This document shows, piece after piece, positions 1 to 31,652 of a stretch of 64,000 nt of DNA; positions within the stretch are counted from its first letter, which is position 1; every line of letters begins with the position of its first letter. The notes beneath the pieces were generated by a model. The model saw only the letters and a list, made by a program, of their open reading frames with translations, was not told where the DNA came from and did not search any database. Source of the DNA: Piscicola geometra (Eukaryota > Annelida > Clitellata > Hirudinida > Piscicolidae); the NCBI GenBank assembly GCA_943735955.1, contig OX030967.1:5159083-5223082 (forward strand). Direction: 5' to 3'. The position numbers and the translations under genes were made by a program.

Positions 1-375
1 GGGTGATGGTGATGGCTGGGTAGTGGTGATGTAGTGGGGATGATGATGATGGCTGTGTAGTGGTGATGTAGTGGGGGTGATGATGATGGCTGTGTAGTGG
101 TGATGTAGTGGGGGTGATGATGATGGCTGTGTAGTGGTGATGTAGTGGGGATGATGATGATGGCTGTGTAGTGGTGATGTAGTGGGGGTGATGGTGATGG
201 CTGTGTAGTGGTGATGTAGTGGGGATGATGATGATGGCTGTGTAGTGGTGATGTAGTGGGGATGATGATGATGGCTGTGTAGTGGTGATGTAGTCGGGAT
301 GATGATGATGGCTGTGTAGTGGTGATGTAGTGGGGATGATGATGATGGCTGTGTAGTGGTGATGTAGTGGGGATG
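1..375. repeat. 37-bp minisatellite
   Basis: About ten tandem copies of a 37-38 bp unit built from a GAT run followed by GGCTGTGTAGTGGTGATGTA and a G run. Copies differ mainly by GGGG versus GGGGG and GAT versus GGT. The array runs off the left edge and stops near 375 in unique sequence. Confidence 0.9.
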
Positions 376-519
376 ATGGTTGGAAGAGGATGATGAAGAT
401 TCGTATTGCTGAAACAGGTTGAAAGATTTAAAAAATGATTTCCAATTTTGAAATTTTAAAAATTAAAATTCTAATTTATTCACAAAAATTTAAATATTCA
501 AGAATGATATAGCGCTAAC

Positions 520-1203
520 TTTTTCTCCGATGGCCTTGAACTCGACGAGTCTCTGCTCCAGACACTCCAGAAGGTCACCAGCTGCGTCTTTGAGTGACCT
601 CATGTTGTGCACCTGATGATGATGTTGGTGGTGATGATGATGTTGGTGATGATGATGATGTTGGTGGTGATGATGATGATGTTGGTGATGATGATGATGT
701 TGGTCATGATGATTGTGGGGCTGGTTGTAGTGGTAGGTTTAACTGGACGGATGTGGGTGGAAGTTCTATGACGGGTGGGTGTAACAGGGAAGTGGTGGTC
801 CGTAGTGGTTTGTGGCTGAGTGAGTGAGTGAGTTAGTTAGTGAGTGAGTGAGTGAGTGAGTGAGTGAGTTAGTTAGTTAGTGAGTGAGTGAGTGAGTGAG
901 TGAGTTAGTGAGTGAGTGAGTGAGTGAGTGAGTTAGTGAGTGAGTGAGTGAGTGAGTTAGTTAGTGAGTGAGTGAGTGAGTGAGTTAGTGAGTGAGTGAG
1001 TGAGTGAGTGAGTGAGTGTTAGTGAAGGGAGATGATGGTGAGAGGGAAGTAAAAACGGATAGAGATATGCAGAAGTTTGAAGCTGATGACTGAGTGACAG
1101 AAATGCAGATGCTTCAACCGTGGTGATGGTTCAGAAGACAAAAAATGGTGTTTGAAACCTTCTTCTTGATGGCGTTCATGGTGTTGAAAGCGGCGTTGGC
1201 CAT
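520..1203 (-). CDS. Two exons of an unidentified coiled-coil protein (partial)
   Basis: I do not recognise this gene. One likely exon (1159-1203) encodes MANAAFNTMNAIKKK and ends at a GTTTCA donor; an AG acceptor lies directly before its ATG, so the Met may be internal. The next likely exon (520-612) begins after CATCAG, encodes 31 residues including RSLKDAAGDLLECLEQRLVE, and ends at a GTTAGC donor. Both exons are phase 0, so they join without a shift. The joined peptide is charged and helix-forming. The gene must continue to the left of the window, where only satellite sequence is visible. The weak resemblance of the first exon to a tropomyosin N-terminus (MDAIKKK) is too short to name it. 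Confidence 0.45.
613..716. repeat. GAT/GTTGGT microsatellite
   Basis: Irregular GATGATGTTGGTGGTGAT repeats directly upstream (in minus-strand terms) of the putative exon at 520-612. The end of the repeat supplies that exon's acceptor AG. Confidence 0.8.
817..1019. repeat. (GTGA)n / (GTTA)n tetranucleotide array
   Basis: Almost uninterrupted GAGT tetranucleotides with scattered GTTA variants, about 200 bp, lying in the putative intron between the two exons of the left-edge gene. Confidence 0.9.
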
Positions 1204-1694
1204 CTAGCGGTGGTTTTATAATTAATGATAATATAGCCCTAATTAATTGGTTTTGAAAAAATTGAAAATGTTAAATATTTTGTATTCAAGTTAAAATGTT
1301 AACCAAAACGGTTATAATCATCATCGTTATCAGTATTCCATCATCGTTATCATCACCACCACTAACTTTGCGAAGGTTAAGGGAGAGACAAGAGAAAGAA
1401 ACTGGATAATTGGTCAATTAGGTCATTAAATTAGTTCCGAATGTTAACGTGAACTTGAATTGTGCAATTAGTTTTTGCTTTAAAGTGGATTCCTTCTCAG
1501 ACCATCATAATTTAAACAATAAACGCTGGCAATTAAAGCTTAATTGGTATTAATTGGCAAATAGAGGTTAATATGAGTAATTAACGAATTTTAAATTAAT
1601 TAAGTTAATTAAAAAGACTTACATGTTCTCTGCAGTAATCCGATCGACAGCAACACTAGCAACAAGCCCCTATAACATCTATAACTGGGTATTT
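1204..1694. other. AT-rich unique sequence
   Basis: No coding exon, RNA gene or clear repeat family seen. AT-rich, with a short ATCATC-type run near 1318-1360. Confidence 0.5.
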
Positions 1695-2004
1695 ATACAT
1701 ACATACATACATACATACATACATACATACATACATACATACATACATACATACATACATACATACATACATACATACATACATACATACATACATACAT
1801 ACATACATACATACATACATACATACATACATACATACATACATACATACATACATACATACATACATACATACATACATACATACATACATACATACAT
1901 ACATACATACATACATACATACATACATACATACATACATACATACATACATACATACATACATACATACATACATACATACATACATACATACTTACAT
2001 ACAT
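1695..2004. repeat. (CATA)n microsatellite
   Basis: About 75 CATA units, nearly perfect. The long open frames on both strands here (HTYI or YVCM repeats) are only translations of the tetranucleotide, which lacks stop codons. Confidence 0.95.
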
Positions 2005-2059
2005 ACTTTCTGAAGATTCTATAAATAAACACATACGAGTTTAGCAAACAAATGCAAAA

Positions 2060-2970
2060 CTTAAAAACATGATGGTGGTGATGAAGATGGTGGTAGTGAT
2101 GATGATGCTAATAACGATGAAAAAGATTCTGATGATGATGCTCAAAAGAAGAAGATGATGATGATGATTAGAAGAATGGGGGTGGTGATGATGATGATAA
2201 TTGATGGTAGGCAGCAATGTTTTTATCTTCGAGCAATAGTTAAGTTCTGCAATGGTTTGCTCATCTGTATGGTATGTGTGTGTCTGTGTGTTTGTGTGTG
2301 TGAGTGTGTATGTATGCGTTTTTGTGTGTATGTCTGTGTGTTTGTATGTGTATGTCTGTGTGCGTGGTAAATGGATGTTTGTGAGATTGGATAAAAAAAT
2401 CTTGATACAAGTTCTATAAATAAATTCAATGTTGCATTCCACGCACTCACTTTGTCTTGTATGTTATACAATACAAATGTATGATGTGAGCTATTTATTT
2501 TATTAAAATAATAATTATTATTATTATGATTCTTATTAGCACTTAGTTTGTATTGTGGTACAACAAGATTAGATACACATTTTGTATATGTGGGCTTGTA
2601 TGTGTGTGTGTTGATACAAATTGAGGTGAATTGCATGCTGTGGAGTGGAATAGAGTGGAATAGGGGGATGGATGAATTGATGAATGAATGGTTAAATAGA
2701 TGAATGCATGGATTGGTGGATGGATAGAGGAAGGGATGAATGGATGAATGAATGGTTACATAGATGAATGCATGGATTGGTGGATGGATGGAGAGATGGA
2801 TGAATGGATGAATGAATGGACCGATGTATTAATAAGTGGATAGATGGATGGATGAAGGAGTAGAGGGATGGATAGATGGAAAAATAGGCTGAATGAATTA
2901 CCGAACGTGGAAATGAAGGAATGAATGCAGGTTGGAAGATGAGATTCTATAAATAGATGATGATGGAAAT
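2060..2970. repeat. Low-complexity GAT, GT and GGATGAAT repeats
   Basis: A GAT-rich stretch (about 2070-2210), a GT-rich stretch (about 2270-2370), and degenerate GGATGAATGAAT-type repeats (about 2660-2900). I see no supported exon here; the open frames follow the repeats. Confidence 0.7.
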
Positions 2971-3196
2971 GTAAGAATGGTGAAGGGCAATGAACAGAGT
3001 GAAGTTTAATTAGTTACTTGAGTATGTTCAATAAACATTAATATACCACGAAATGAAGGTTTTATGAGTTATCAAATAATAATCCACTTTCACTATTTTA
3101 ATATCTAACATTTTCCATTTTAAAAACCGGGAGTATCTGTGCTGAGCTGGATGAAAAAGTGCTCCAAGAGTTTCTCTAAAGGAAAGACAGCATTCA

Positions 3197-5633
3197 TCAG
3201 AGTCTTTGGATTCGCTTCCTAACCAGGCCTTGACCAAGTTTTAGGGGTCTGTCTGTGTTTGACTTGTGGCCGCTGCTGCCCTCTTTTGACTGTGTCGCAT
3301 CACTGAAGAAGTCTGAGTCATCCACCTCCTCCCCTTCCTTTTCTTCGTTGTTGTTGTTGTTGCCTTCACTGCTAATGCTGCTCATTTCTTGCGAGCCTGC
3401 CCATCTCGACCTTACCTTCCCTGCCCATCTCGACCTCACCTTCCCTGCCCATCTTGACCTCACCTTCCCTGCCCTTCTCGACCTCACCTTCCCTGCCCAT
3501 CTCGACCTCACCTTCCCTGCCCATCTCGACCTCACCTTCCCTGCCCATCTCGACCTCACCTTCCCTGCCCATCTCGACCTCACCTTCCCTGCCCATCTCG
3601 ACCTCACCTTCCCTGCCCATCTCGACCTTACCTTTCCTGCCCATCTCGACCTTACCTTCCCTGCCCATCTCGACCTCACCTTTCCTGCCCATGTCGACCT
3701 TACCTTCCCTGCCCATGTCGACCTCACCTTCCCTGCCCATCTCGACCTCACCTTCCCTGCCCTTCTCGACCTTACCTTCCCTGCCCATCTCGACCTCACC
3801 TTCCCTGCCCTTCTCGACCTCACCTTCCCTGCCCATCTCGACCTCACCTTCCCTGCCCATCTCGACCTCACCTTCCCTGCCCATCTCGACCTCACCTTCC
3901 CTGCCCATCTCGACCTCACCTTCCCTGCCCATCTCGACCTCACCTTCCCTGCCCATCTCGACCTTACCTTTCCTGCCCATCTCGACCTTACCTTCCCTGC
4001 CCATCTCGACCTCACCTTTCCTGCCCATGTCGACCTTACCTTCCCTGCCCATGTCGACCTCACCTTCCCTGCCCATCTCGACCTCACCTTCCCTGCCCTT
4101 CTCGACCTTACCTTCCCTGCCCATCTCGACCTCACCTTCCCTGCCCATCTCGACCTCACCTTCCCTGCCCTTCTCGACCTTACCTTCCTTGCCCATCTCG
4201 ACCTCACCTTCCCTGCCCATCTCGACCTTACCTTCCCTGCCCATCTCGACCTCACCTTCCCTGCCCATCTCGACCTCACCTTCCCTGCCCTTCTCGACCT
4301 TACCTTCCCTGCCCTTCTCGACATCACCTTTTCTGCCCATCTCGACCTCACCTTCCCTGCCCGTCTCGACCTCACCCTCCCTGCCCATCTCGACCTCACC
4401 TTCCCTGCCCTTCTCGACCTCACCTTCCCTGCCCATCTCGACCTCACCTTCCCTGCCCTTCTCGACCTCACCTTCCCTGCCCATCTCGACCTTACCTTCC
4501 CTGCCCATCTCGACCTCACCTTCCCTGCCCTTCTCGACCTTACCTTCCCTGCCCTTCTCGACCTCACCTTCCCTGCCCATCTCGACCTCACCTTCCCTGC
4601 CCATCTCGACCTCACCTTCCCTGCCCATCTCGACCTCACCTTCCCTGCCCATCTCGACCTCACCTTCTCTGCCCATCTCGACCTCACCTTTCCTGCCCTT
4701 CTCGACCTCACCTTCCCTGCCCTTCTCGACCTCACCTTTTCTGCCCATCTCGACCTCACCTTCCCTGCCCATCTCGACCTCACCTTCCCTGCCCTTCTCG
4801 ACCTTACCTTCCCTGCCCATCTCGACCTCACCTTCCCTGCCCATCTCGACCTCACCTTCCCTGCCCTTCTCGACCTCACCTTCCCTGCCCTTCTCGACCT
4901 CACCTTCCCTGCCCATCTCAACCTCACCTTCCCTGCCCATCTCGACCTCACCTTCCCTGCCCATCTCGACCTCACCTTCCCTGCCCATCTCGACCTCACC
5001 TTCCCTGCCCATCTCGACCTCACCTTTCCTGCCCATGTCGACCTTACCTTCCCTGCCCATGTCGACCTCACCTTCCCTGCCCATCTCGACCTCACCTTCC
5101 CTGCCCTTCTCGACCTTACCTTCCCTGCCCATCTCGACCTCACCTTCCCTGCCCATCTCGACCTCACCTTCCCTGCCCATCTCGACCTCACCTTCCCTGC
5201 CCTTCTCGACCTCACCTTCCCTGCCCTTCTCGACCTCACCTTCCCTGCCCATCTCGACCTCACCTTCCCTGCCCATCTCGACCTCACCTTCCCTGCCCAT
5301 CTCGACCTCACCTTCCCTGCCCATCTCGACCTCACCTTCCCTGCCCATCTCGACCTCACCTTCCCTGCCCTTCTCGACCTCACCTTCCCTGCCCATCTCG
5401 ACCTCACTTTCCCTGCCCATGTCGACCTCACTTTCCCTGCTTTTCTTGAACTCAGCAACCTTGGTGTTGTCATATTTATCTAGCCAGTAGATGGTGATTC
5501 TTGGTGTGGAAGGCAGCAACCAGCATGCATTTCTCATCCCGGGTAGCCGTGTCAGCAACGACTCTGGGCTTGACCAATAATGAAAGGTCCTAGGTTCAAG
5601 TGCAACCAATGCCCTAGTAACCCAAAGGCGCAA
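3197..5633 (-). CDS. Possible repeat-protein ORFs across a 24-bp minisatellite
   Basis: Two minus-strand frames stay open across the whole array. One (3197-5473, 758 codons) reads as an octapeptide of the form AGKVRSRW and then leaves the array into an acidic, Asn-rich tail with SSISSEG, NNNNN and DDSDFF. The other (3372-5633) enters through a protein-like lead (YWLDKYDNTKVAEFKKSRE) and reads as GREGEVEM or GREGEVEK, ending just after the array. The unit is exactly 24 bp, so every frame that lacks a stop in one unit stays open throughout. Base changes among units are silent at some sites in the first frame and change residues in the second, so they do not prove selection. It may be a real repetitive protein with a frameshift, or a plain satellite. 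Confidence 0.3.
3397..5452. repeat. 24-bp minisatellite, about 85 copies
   Basis: Tandem units of CTGCCCATCTCGACCTCACC plus TTCC. Recurrent variants are CCCTTCTCG, CCCATGTCG, CTTACC and TTTCCT. Blocks with the same variant order recur (for example near 3640-3730, 3960-4060 and 5020-5060), which indicates segmental duplication inside the array. Confidence 0.95.
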
Positions 5634-5720
5634 ATGAAAATATGCAGCCTAAGTGGCCTGGAAGCTCGTTCGGGTTATACGCCACTATAATAATGCTCGT
5701 CGTTATTGTTATTCCCCATG
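5535..5720 (+). repeat. tRNA-derived SINE-like copy 1
   Basis: Carries GTAGCCGTGTC and CGACTCTGGGCTTGACCAA, then a B-box-like AGGTTCAAGTGC, and ends with CGGGTTATACGCCAC before an AT-rich trinucleotide tail. The same order of blocks recurs at 5967-6260, so this is a dispersed family member. The tRNA origin is inferred from the B-box match only. Confidence 0.6.
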
Positions 5721-5751
5721 ACGCTTCTAAACCTTTTTTTGGTATACGAGC

Positions 5752-5811
5752 TAAATAGACCATGCCCAAAATAGACCATGCCCAAAATAGACCATGCCCA
5801 AAATAGACCAG
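5752..5811. repeat. 16-bp tandem repeat
   Basis: About three and a half copies of ATAGACCATGCCCAAA, directly followed by a 22-bp sequence starting GGAAAGACAGCATTC that is also found at 3181-3202. Confidence 0.9.
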
Positions 5812-5966
5812 GAAAGACAGCATTCATCAGAGCGTGAAGCAAGGAACTGCAGGAGCCAAGACCCTTGCACTAGCCTCTGCAACCTCGACCACACCATCAG
5901 ATTATTCAAGCTCATGAGATGATTTGAGGTGAGACGACTCACGGTATCAACACACTCAAGACTTAA

Positions 5967-6260
5967 AAGGTAGCCGGGTGTGTAACGACTCTCGGCTTGA
6001 CCAATGGTCAGTGGTCCAAGGTTCCAGTGCAATCGATGCCTTTGTAACTCTAGTCACGTGATAATCCTTATAGATTGCAGTGATGTGCCATGTAGATGTG
6101 GGAAATACTCGATTGAGCATTGAAAAGTTGTTGAAAGCGCACCAAGTAGTGTTTGTTTTCTACTCTAACAAGAGTCTGCTTAAGGTACAATATCTTCTCA
6201 GTTACTATGCATGGGTGGTCTTGAGGCTCATCCGGGTTTACGCCACGTTAATAATATTTT
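5967..6260 (+). repeat. tRNA-derived SINE-like copy 2
   Basis: Second copy of the element at 5535-5720: GGTAGCCGGGTGTGTAACGA, CTCGGCTTGACCAATGG, the B-box-like AAGGTTCCAGTGC, and a 3' part with CATCCGGGTTTACGCCAC. It holds an extra segment of about 110 bp between head and tail, so it is either a longer variant or carries an insertion. Confidence 0.55.
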
Positions 6261-6444
6261 GTTTTATTGTATTGTATTATTGTATGCACATGCAATAGTC
6301 CATTTTAAATAAATAAATACAAAATTAAAATGGACTAAAAAGAAATTACAGGTTTCCAACACGTCGATGAAAAATTGAACTAAATTTACTGCTAATGAAA
6401 AAGAAAACGAAAATTTATAAAAACTTTATATTAAAATAGTAATT

Positions 6445-6635
6445 ATCTATTCATTATATTTAAAATAATCGAATTATCGATTCATTTTGTTTAAAATAAT
6501 CGAATTATCGATTCATTTTGTTTAAAATAATCGAATTATCGATTCATTTTGTTTAAAATAGTAAAATTATCGATTCATTTTGTTTAAAATAGTAAAATTA
6601 TCGATTTATTTTATTTTAAAATAATCGAATGAAAA
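6445..6635. repeat. 31-bp tandem repeat in AT-rich DNA
   Basis: About five copies of a 31-bp unit containing TCGAATTATCGATTCATTTT and GTTTAAAATAA. It lies between the SINE-like copies and the 3' end of the TAF1B gene. Flanking 6300-6440 and 6640-6905 are AT-rich with nothing else recognised. Confidence 0.85.
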
Positions 6636-6905
6636 GTATGAAAGTGTAATAACATCACAGCTACCAACGGATTAACAGACTAAGGGACCGATTAACAGGA
6701 AAATGGAACGGCAGGTCATTAATTAATTAGTTAATTAATCCAAAGTTAACTTGAAGATTCTTGCGTCAGTATGAATAAAGAATCTGAAATTTTAAAAGAA
6801 GTATTACAACAATTAAAAATCTATATAATTATAAAACTATTAAAAATCTATGCAATAATGATATATATTAAAAAAGTGTTGAATATAAAAATAGAATATA
6901 AAAGA

Positions 6906-23240
<16,335 letters not shown>

Positions 23241-23964
23241 TTTTGAAAATTTTAGTCAATTTATCCTACTTTTAGATATGAAACAAATTTTTTTAAGTTT
23301 CAATTTTATAAAGTTCAAACATCAAGTATCGGAAAGCAACAATCTAAAAACTAAAATTAACTTTTAAAAACTGCTTAAAGTGAAAACTAGATGTAGAAGT
23401 TAAAACCAATTAATTATCTATTTTACTTCTCAAATTTTTTTCTCATTTGAAGTTATATACTTACTTATTATTATTTCATTTAAATTGAAACTACTATATT
23501 TATGAAATATAGGCTATTTCCAAATTTTTTGAAACTAATTTTGGAAAACAATAAAGAATTATCCCAATATAGCTAAAATGTGTCTTCAACTGTTGGTCCC
23601 GAGTTCAGCCTCAAGCCCTGGAACCAACACAATTAGTTTCTTCTCTACCATCAGCAAAGACGAGTATACAGTGTCTACATTTACATCAATGTCGTGCATC
23701 ACTGCAATCAAACTTGATTATTAAAAAAAGAAAGAAGAAGAAGAAAAAAAAAGAAGAAAAAGAAGTGTGTTTTGCTCATTTAAAACGCGCGTATTTACAT
23801 TTAACTTATAATTAGTTTTTGGTCTCAACTCAACGTCACTTTTTTTTCAAATAAATAAACGTTATTCTTCGTTTTTTTGTAGCCTAAATAATTAATTATC
23901 CCATGTCAGTTAATTAACTCATTAGTCCCATTAGAAGCCAACCAGTGCCAGCATTAAAATATAA
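23241..23964. promoter_or_regulatory. Shared 5' region of TAF1B (minus) and SAXO (plus)
   Basis: 724 bp between two start codons that face away from each other. AT-rich, with a purine run near 23720-23765 and no other exon. Promoters for both genes must lie here or in upstream untranslated exons. I cannot point to a TATA box or initiator with confidence. Confidence 0.6.
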
Positions 23965-29564
<5,600 letters not shown>

Positions 29565-29760
29565 TAGGGAGGGGGTTGGGAAGGTGGGTGATGGATAGGG
29601 AGGGGGTTGGGAAGATGGGTGATGGATAAGGAGGGGGTTGGAAAGGTGGGTGATGGATAGGGAGGGGGTTGGGAAGGTAGCTGATGGATAGGGAGAAGGA
29701 GGGTGGAAAGGGAGGTTGGGAGGGAGGGGGGTTAGGAGGGGGGGTTGTGAGATAAAAAGA
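29565..29760. repeat. G-rich repeat in the SAXO 3' region
   Basis: Four copies of a unit of about 31 bp, GGGAGGGGGTTGGGAAGGTG followed by GGTGATGGATA, just after the SAXO stop codon, so probably in its 3' UTR. Confidence 0.85.
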
Positions 29761-30055
29761 TGGAAGAATAGAAAAAGGATGATAATGATGATGATCATGA
29801 CAATGATGATAATGTTCATGGTAATGATATTGATGATGATGATGATGTTGATGATATCAATGATGATGATGACAATAATGAAAATGATGAATGAAAAAGA
29901 AGATTGGTGAGAATGGAACATTGAAGATGGATAAATTTAAGGTTGAGAGAAAGATTGTATTTGAGACTTCAAATATATGATGATAAACATGATGATGAAC
30001 TATATTAAACATAATTTGTGTGTTATTACATTTTTATTTTGTTTTTTTTTTCTTC

Positions 30056-30061
30056 AATAAA
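30056..30061 (+). terminator. Candidate SAXO poly(A) signal AATAAA
   Basis: First clear AATAAA on the plus strand downstream of the SAXO stop (about 490 bp), within a T-rich region and just before the converging minus-strand gene ends at 30093. Confidence 0.5.
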
Positions 30062-30092
30062 AATGATTTTTATACTTTTTTCCTCTGATTCT

Positions 30093-30662
30093 TCATGGAT
30101 CCACCATGTCAGCCATTGTGTACTCCTTGGATAGCCTCAATTCCTTCCTAGTCTTGCTCTTCTTCTTCTTTAACTTCCGTTTTTTATTTTTAATCTTTTT
30201 CTTTTCTTTTTCATCATCCTTGTTTTTGGCTACATCTTCCTCATCCCCATCTTTTTCCTCATCCTCTTCATTATTATTTCCAACAGCTTCAACCTCACAA
30301 ACCCACCCTTCTGGAAGTGAAACTGTATATACTTTCTTTGGTCCTTCCACTACATTATCACTACACCTGAAAATAGCATCAGATTTGTTGCAAAGGGAAG
30401 CGTTGTTATTGTTGCTTGTGGAGTTTTTATTGTCACTGTTTGAACATTTATAGCGTTTTTTGAACAACTTTTCGTAGAAGACTGGAATAAGGAATTTCAT
30501 ATTAGAATTAATAAATTATTATTTTTACAAGTTTTAAACTAATTAGTTCAAGTATTCTGATTGAAGAAAACGTACGATCCTCTTTTGCAGCTCCATCCAT
30601 TTGAAATTTAACACCATTATATTATCGTTACCGTTTCTGTATTTAAAGGGCTCACCATAGAT
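30093..30662 (-). CDS. Short lysine-rich protein of unknown function, at least two exons
   Basis: I do not recognise this gene. The last exon (30093 to about 30481) encodes FYEKLFKKRYKCSNSDNK, an Asn-rich stretch, VYTVSLPEGWVCEVEAV, an acidic stretch and a Lys-rich block with KKKSKTRKELRLSKEYTM, then a stop. Upstream, 30576-30662 is open in one frame (IYGEPFKYRNGND... to KWMELQKR) and ends at a GTACGT donor. Two joins are possible: a short start at 30600 (MDGAAKED, phase 1 to the TTCCAG acceptor) gives 137 residues; the longer frame needs a weaker acceptor at about 30460. The Lys block suggests a nuclear or nucleolar protein, by inference only. Confidence 0.5.
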
Positions 30663-30669
30663 ATCCTAC

Positions 30670-31650
30670 AAATAACAAGATACTATATCTATGAGGCTCG
30701 CTTTTTAGCATGAGAGTTTTAAAAAAAAATATAAATATATAAATAAATTTTAAGATAATAATATTTATAATACATTAAATTTAAAAGTTTTTCAGAGTTT
30801 TAGGCATTTAATGGTTGATTTATTCACAAGTGAAGGTTGGTGCATGAATGAATGAATGCATGGGCGCATTTTTTAATTCATCCGATGTACTCAATCCGTA
30901 TATTCGATGCGTTTTGAACATTGTTTAATTCATCCAGGTGTGTCGCGAATTTTTTTAGAGTTCGAGGCATTTTATGATTGATTTATTCACAAGTGAAGGT
31001 TGGCGCATGGGTGGATGAGTGAATGCATTATTAAACGTGAATGAATTCATTTTAAAATGAATGGAAGATGGTGAGGATGAATGAGTGGATAGATATAGAA
31101 GAATGAATGAATGGGTGGAAAATGATAGAGTAAAAAGTTCTTTGCAACAGTCAATTAGAGAAATATTACAACATCATCAATTGGCTCTCCATTTTTAATG
31201 CAATGTCGTAAAGATAAAAGCCTAGTTTTAATAATTACAGTAATAAAGCATCAATTGCACTCTATAGAAATATATTTAATTAAGTTTTAATAGTGGTGAT
31301 AATGATGAATATCAAAGAACGAATCTTCCATCAGACCACCATGTAGCAGCGAACCTGTTTGGTCTGCTTAACAGACATGTATAACTGCCACTACACCGGC
31401 AATACAACATTGTCTAAGTGAAATAATTAAACGCAACATCAATTAAATTTAAATTAACTTTTAAAGTTCTTTCTTTCAAACGTGAATTCGGGTGTTCATA
31501 TGGGATAGCCATCTTGAAATTCATTTAACTAAATCAATTAGTGTCCAGATATAAATTACTCTACTCTAAACTAACAAGTGGAGTACACACACATGTACAC
31601 ATACGCGCACACGTATGTACACACACATACAAGCAGACAAACACATACAA
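30670..31650. other. AT-rich intergenic sequence
   Basis: Between the 3' end of WTAP and the lysine-rich gene. It holds ATGAATGAATG-type degenerate repeats (30840-31110), and AAAGAACGAATCTTCC near 31315, which also occurs at about 20270. No supported exon. Confidence 0.5.
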
Positions 31651-31652
31651 AG

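Noticed and set aside
1623..2047. ORFs of HTYI and YVCM repeats
   Set aside because: They are the (CATA)n microsatellite only.
3255..5490. Plus-strand ORFs LDLTFPAH and SPSLPIST, one with a signal-peptide-like start
   Set aside because: The array lacks stops in these frames by composition. Flanking residues are not protein-like beyond a short hydrophobic run.
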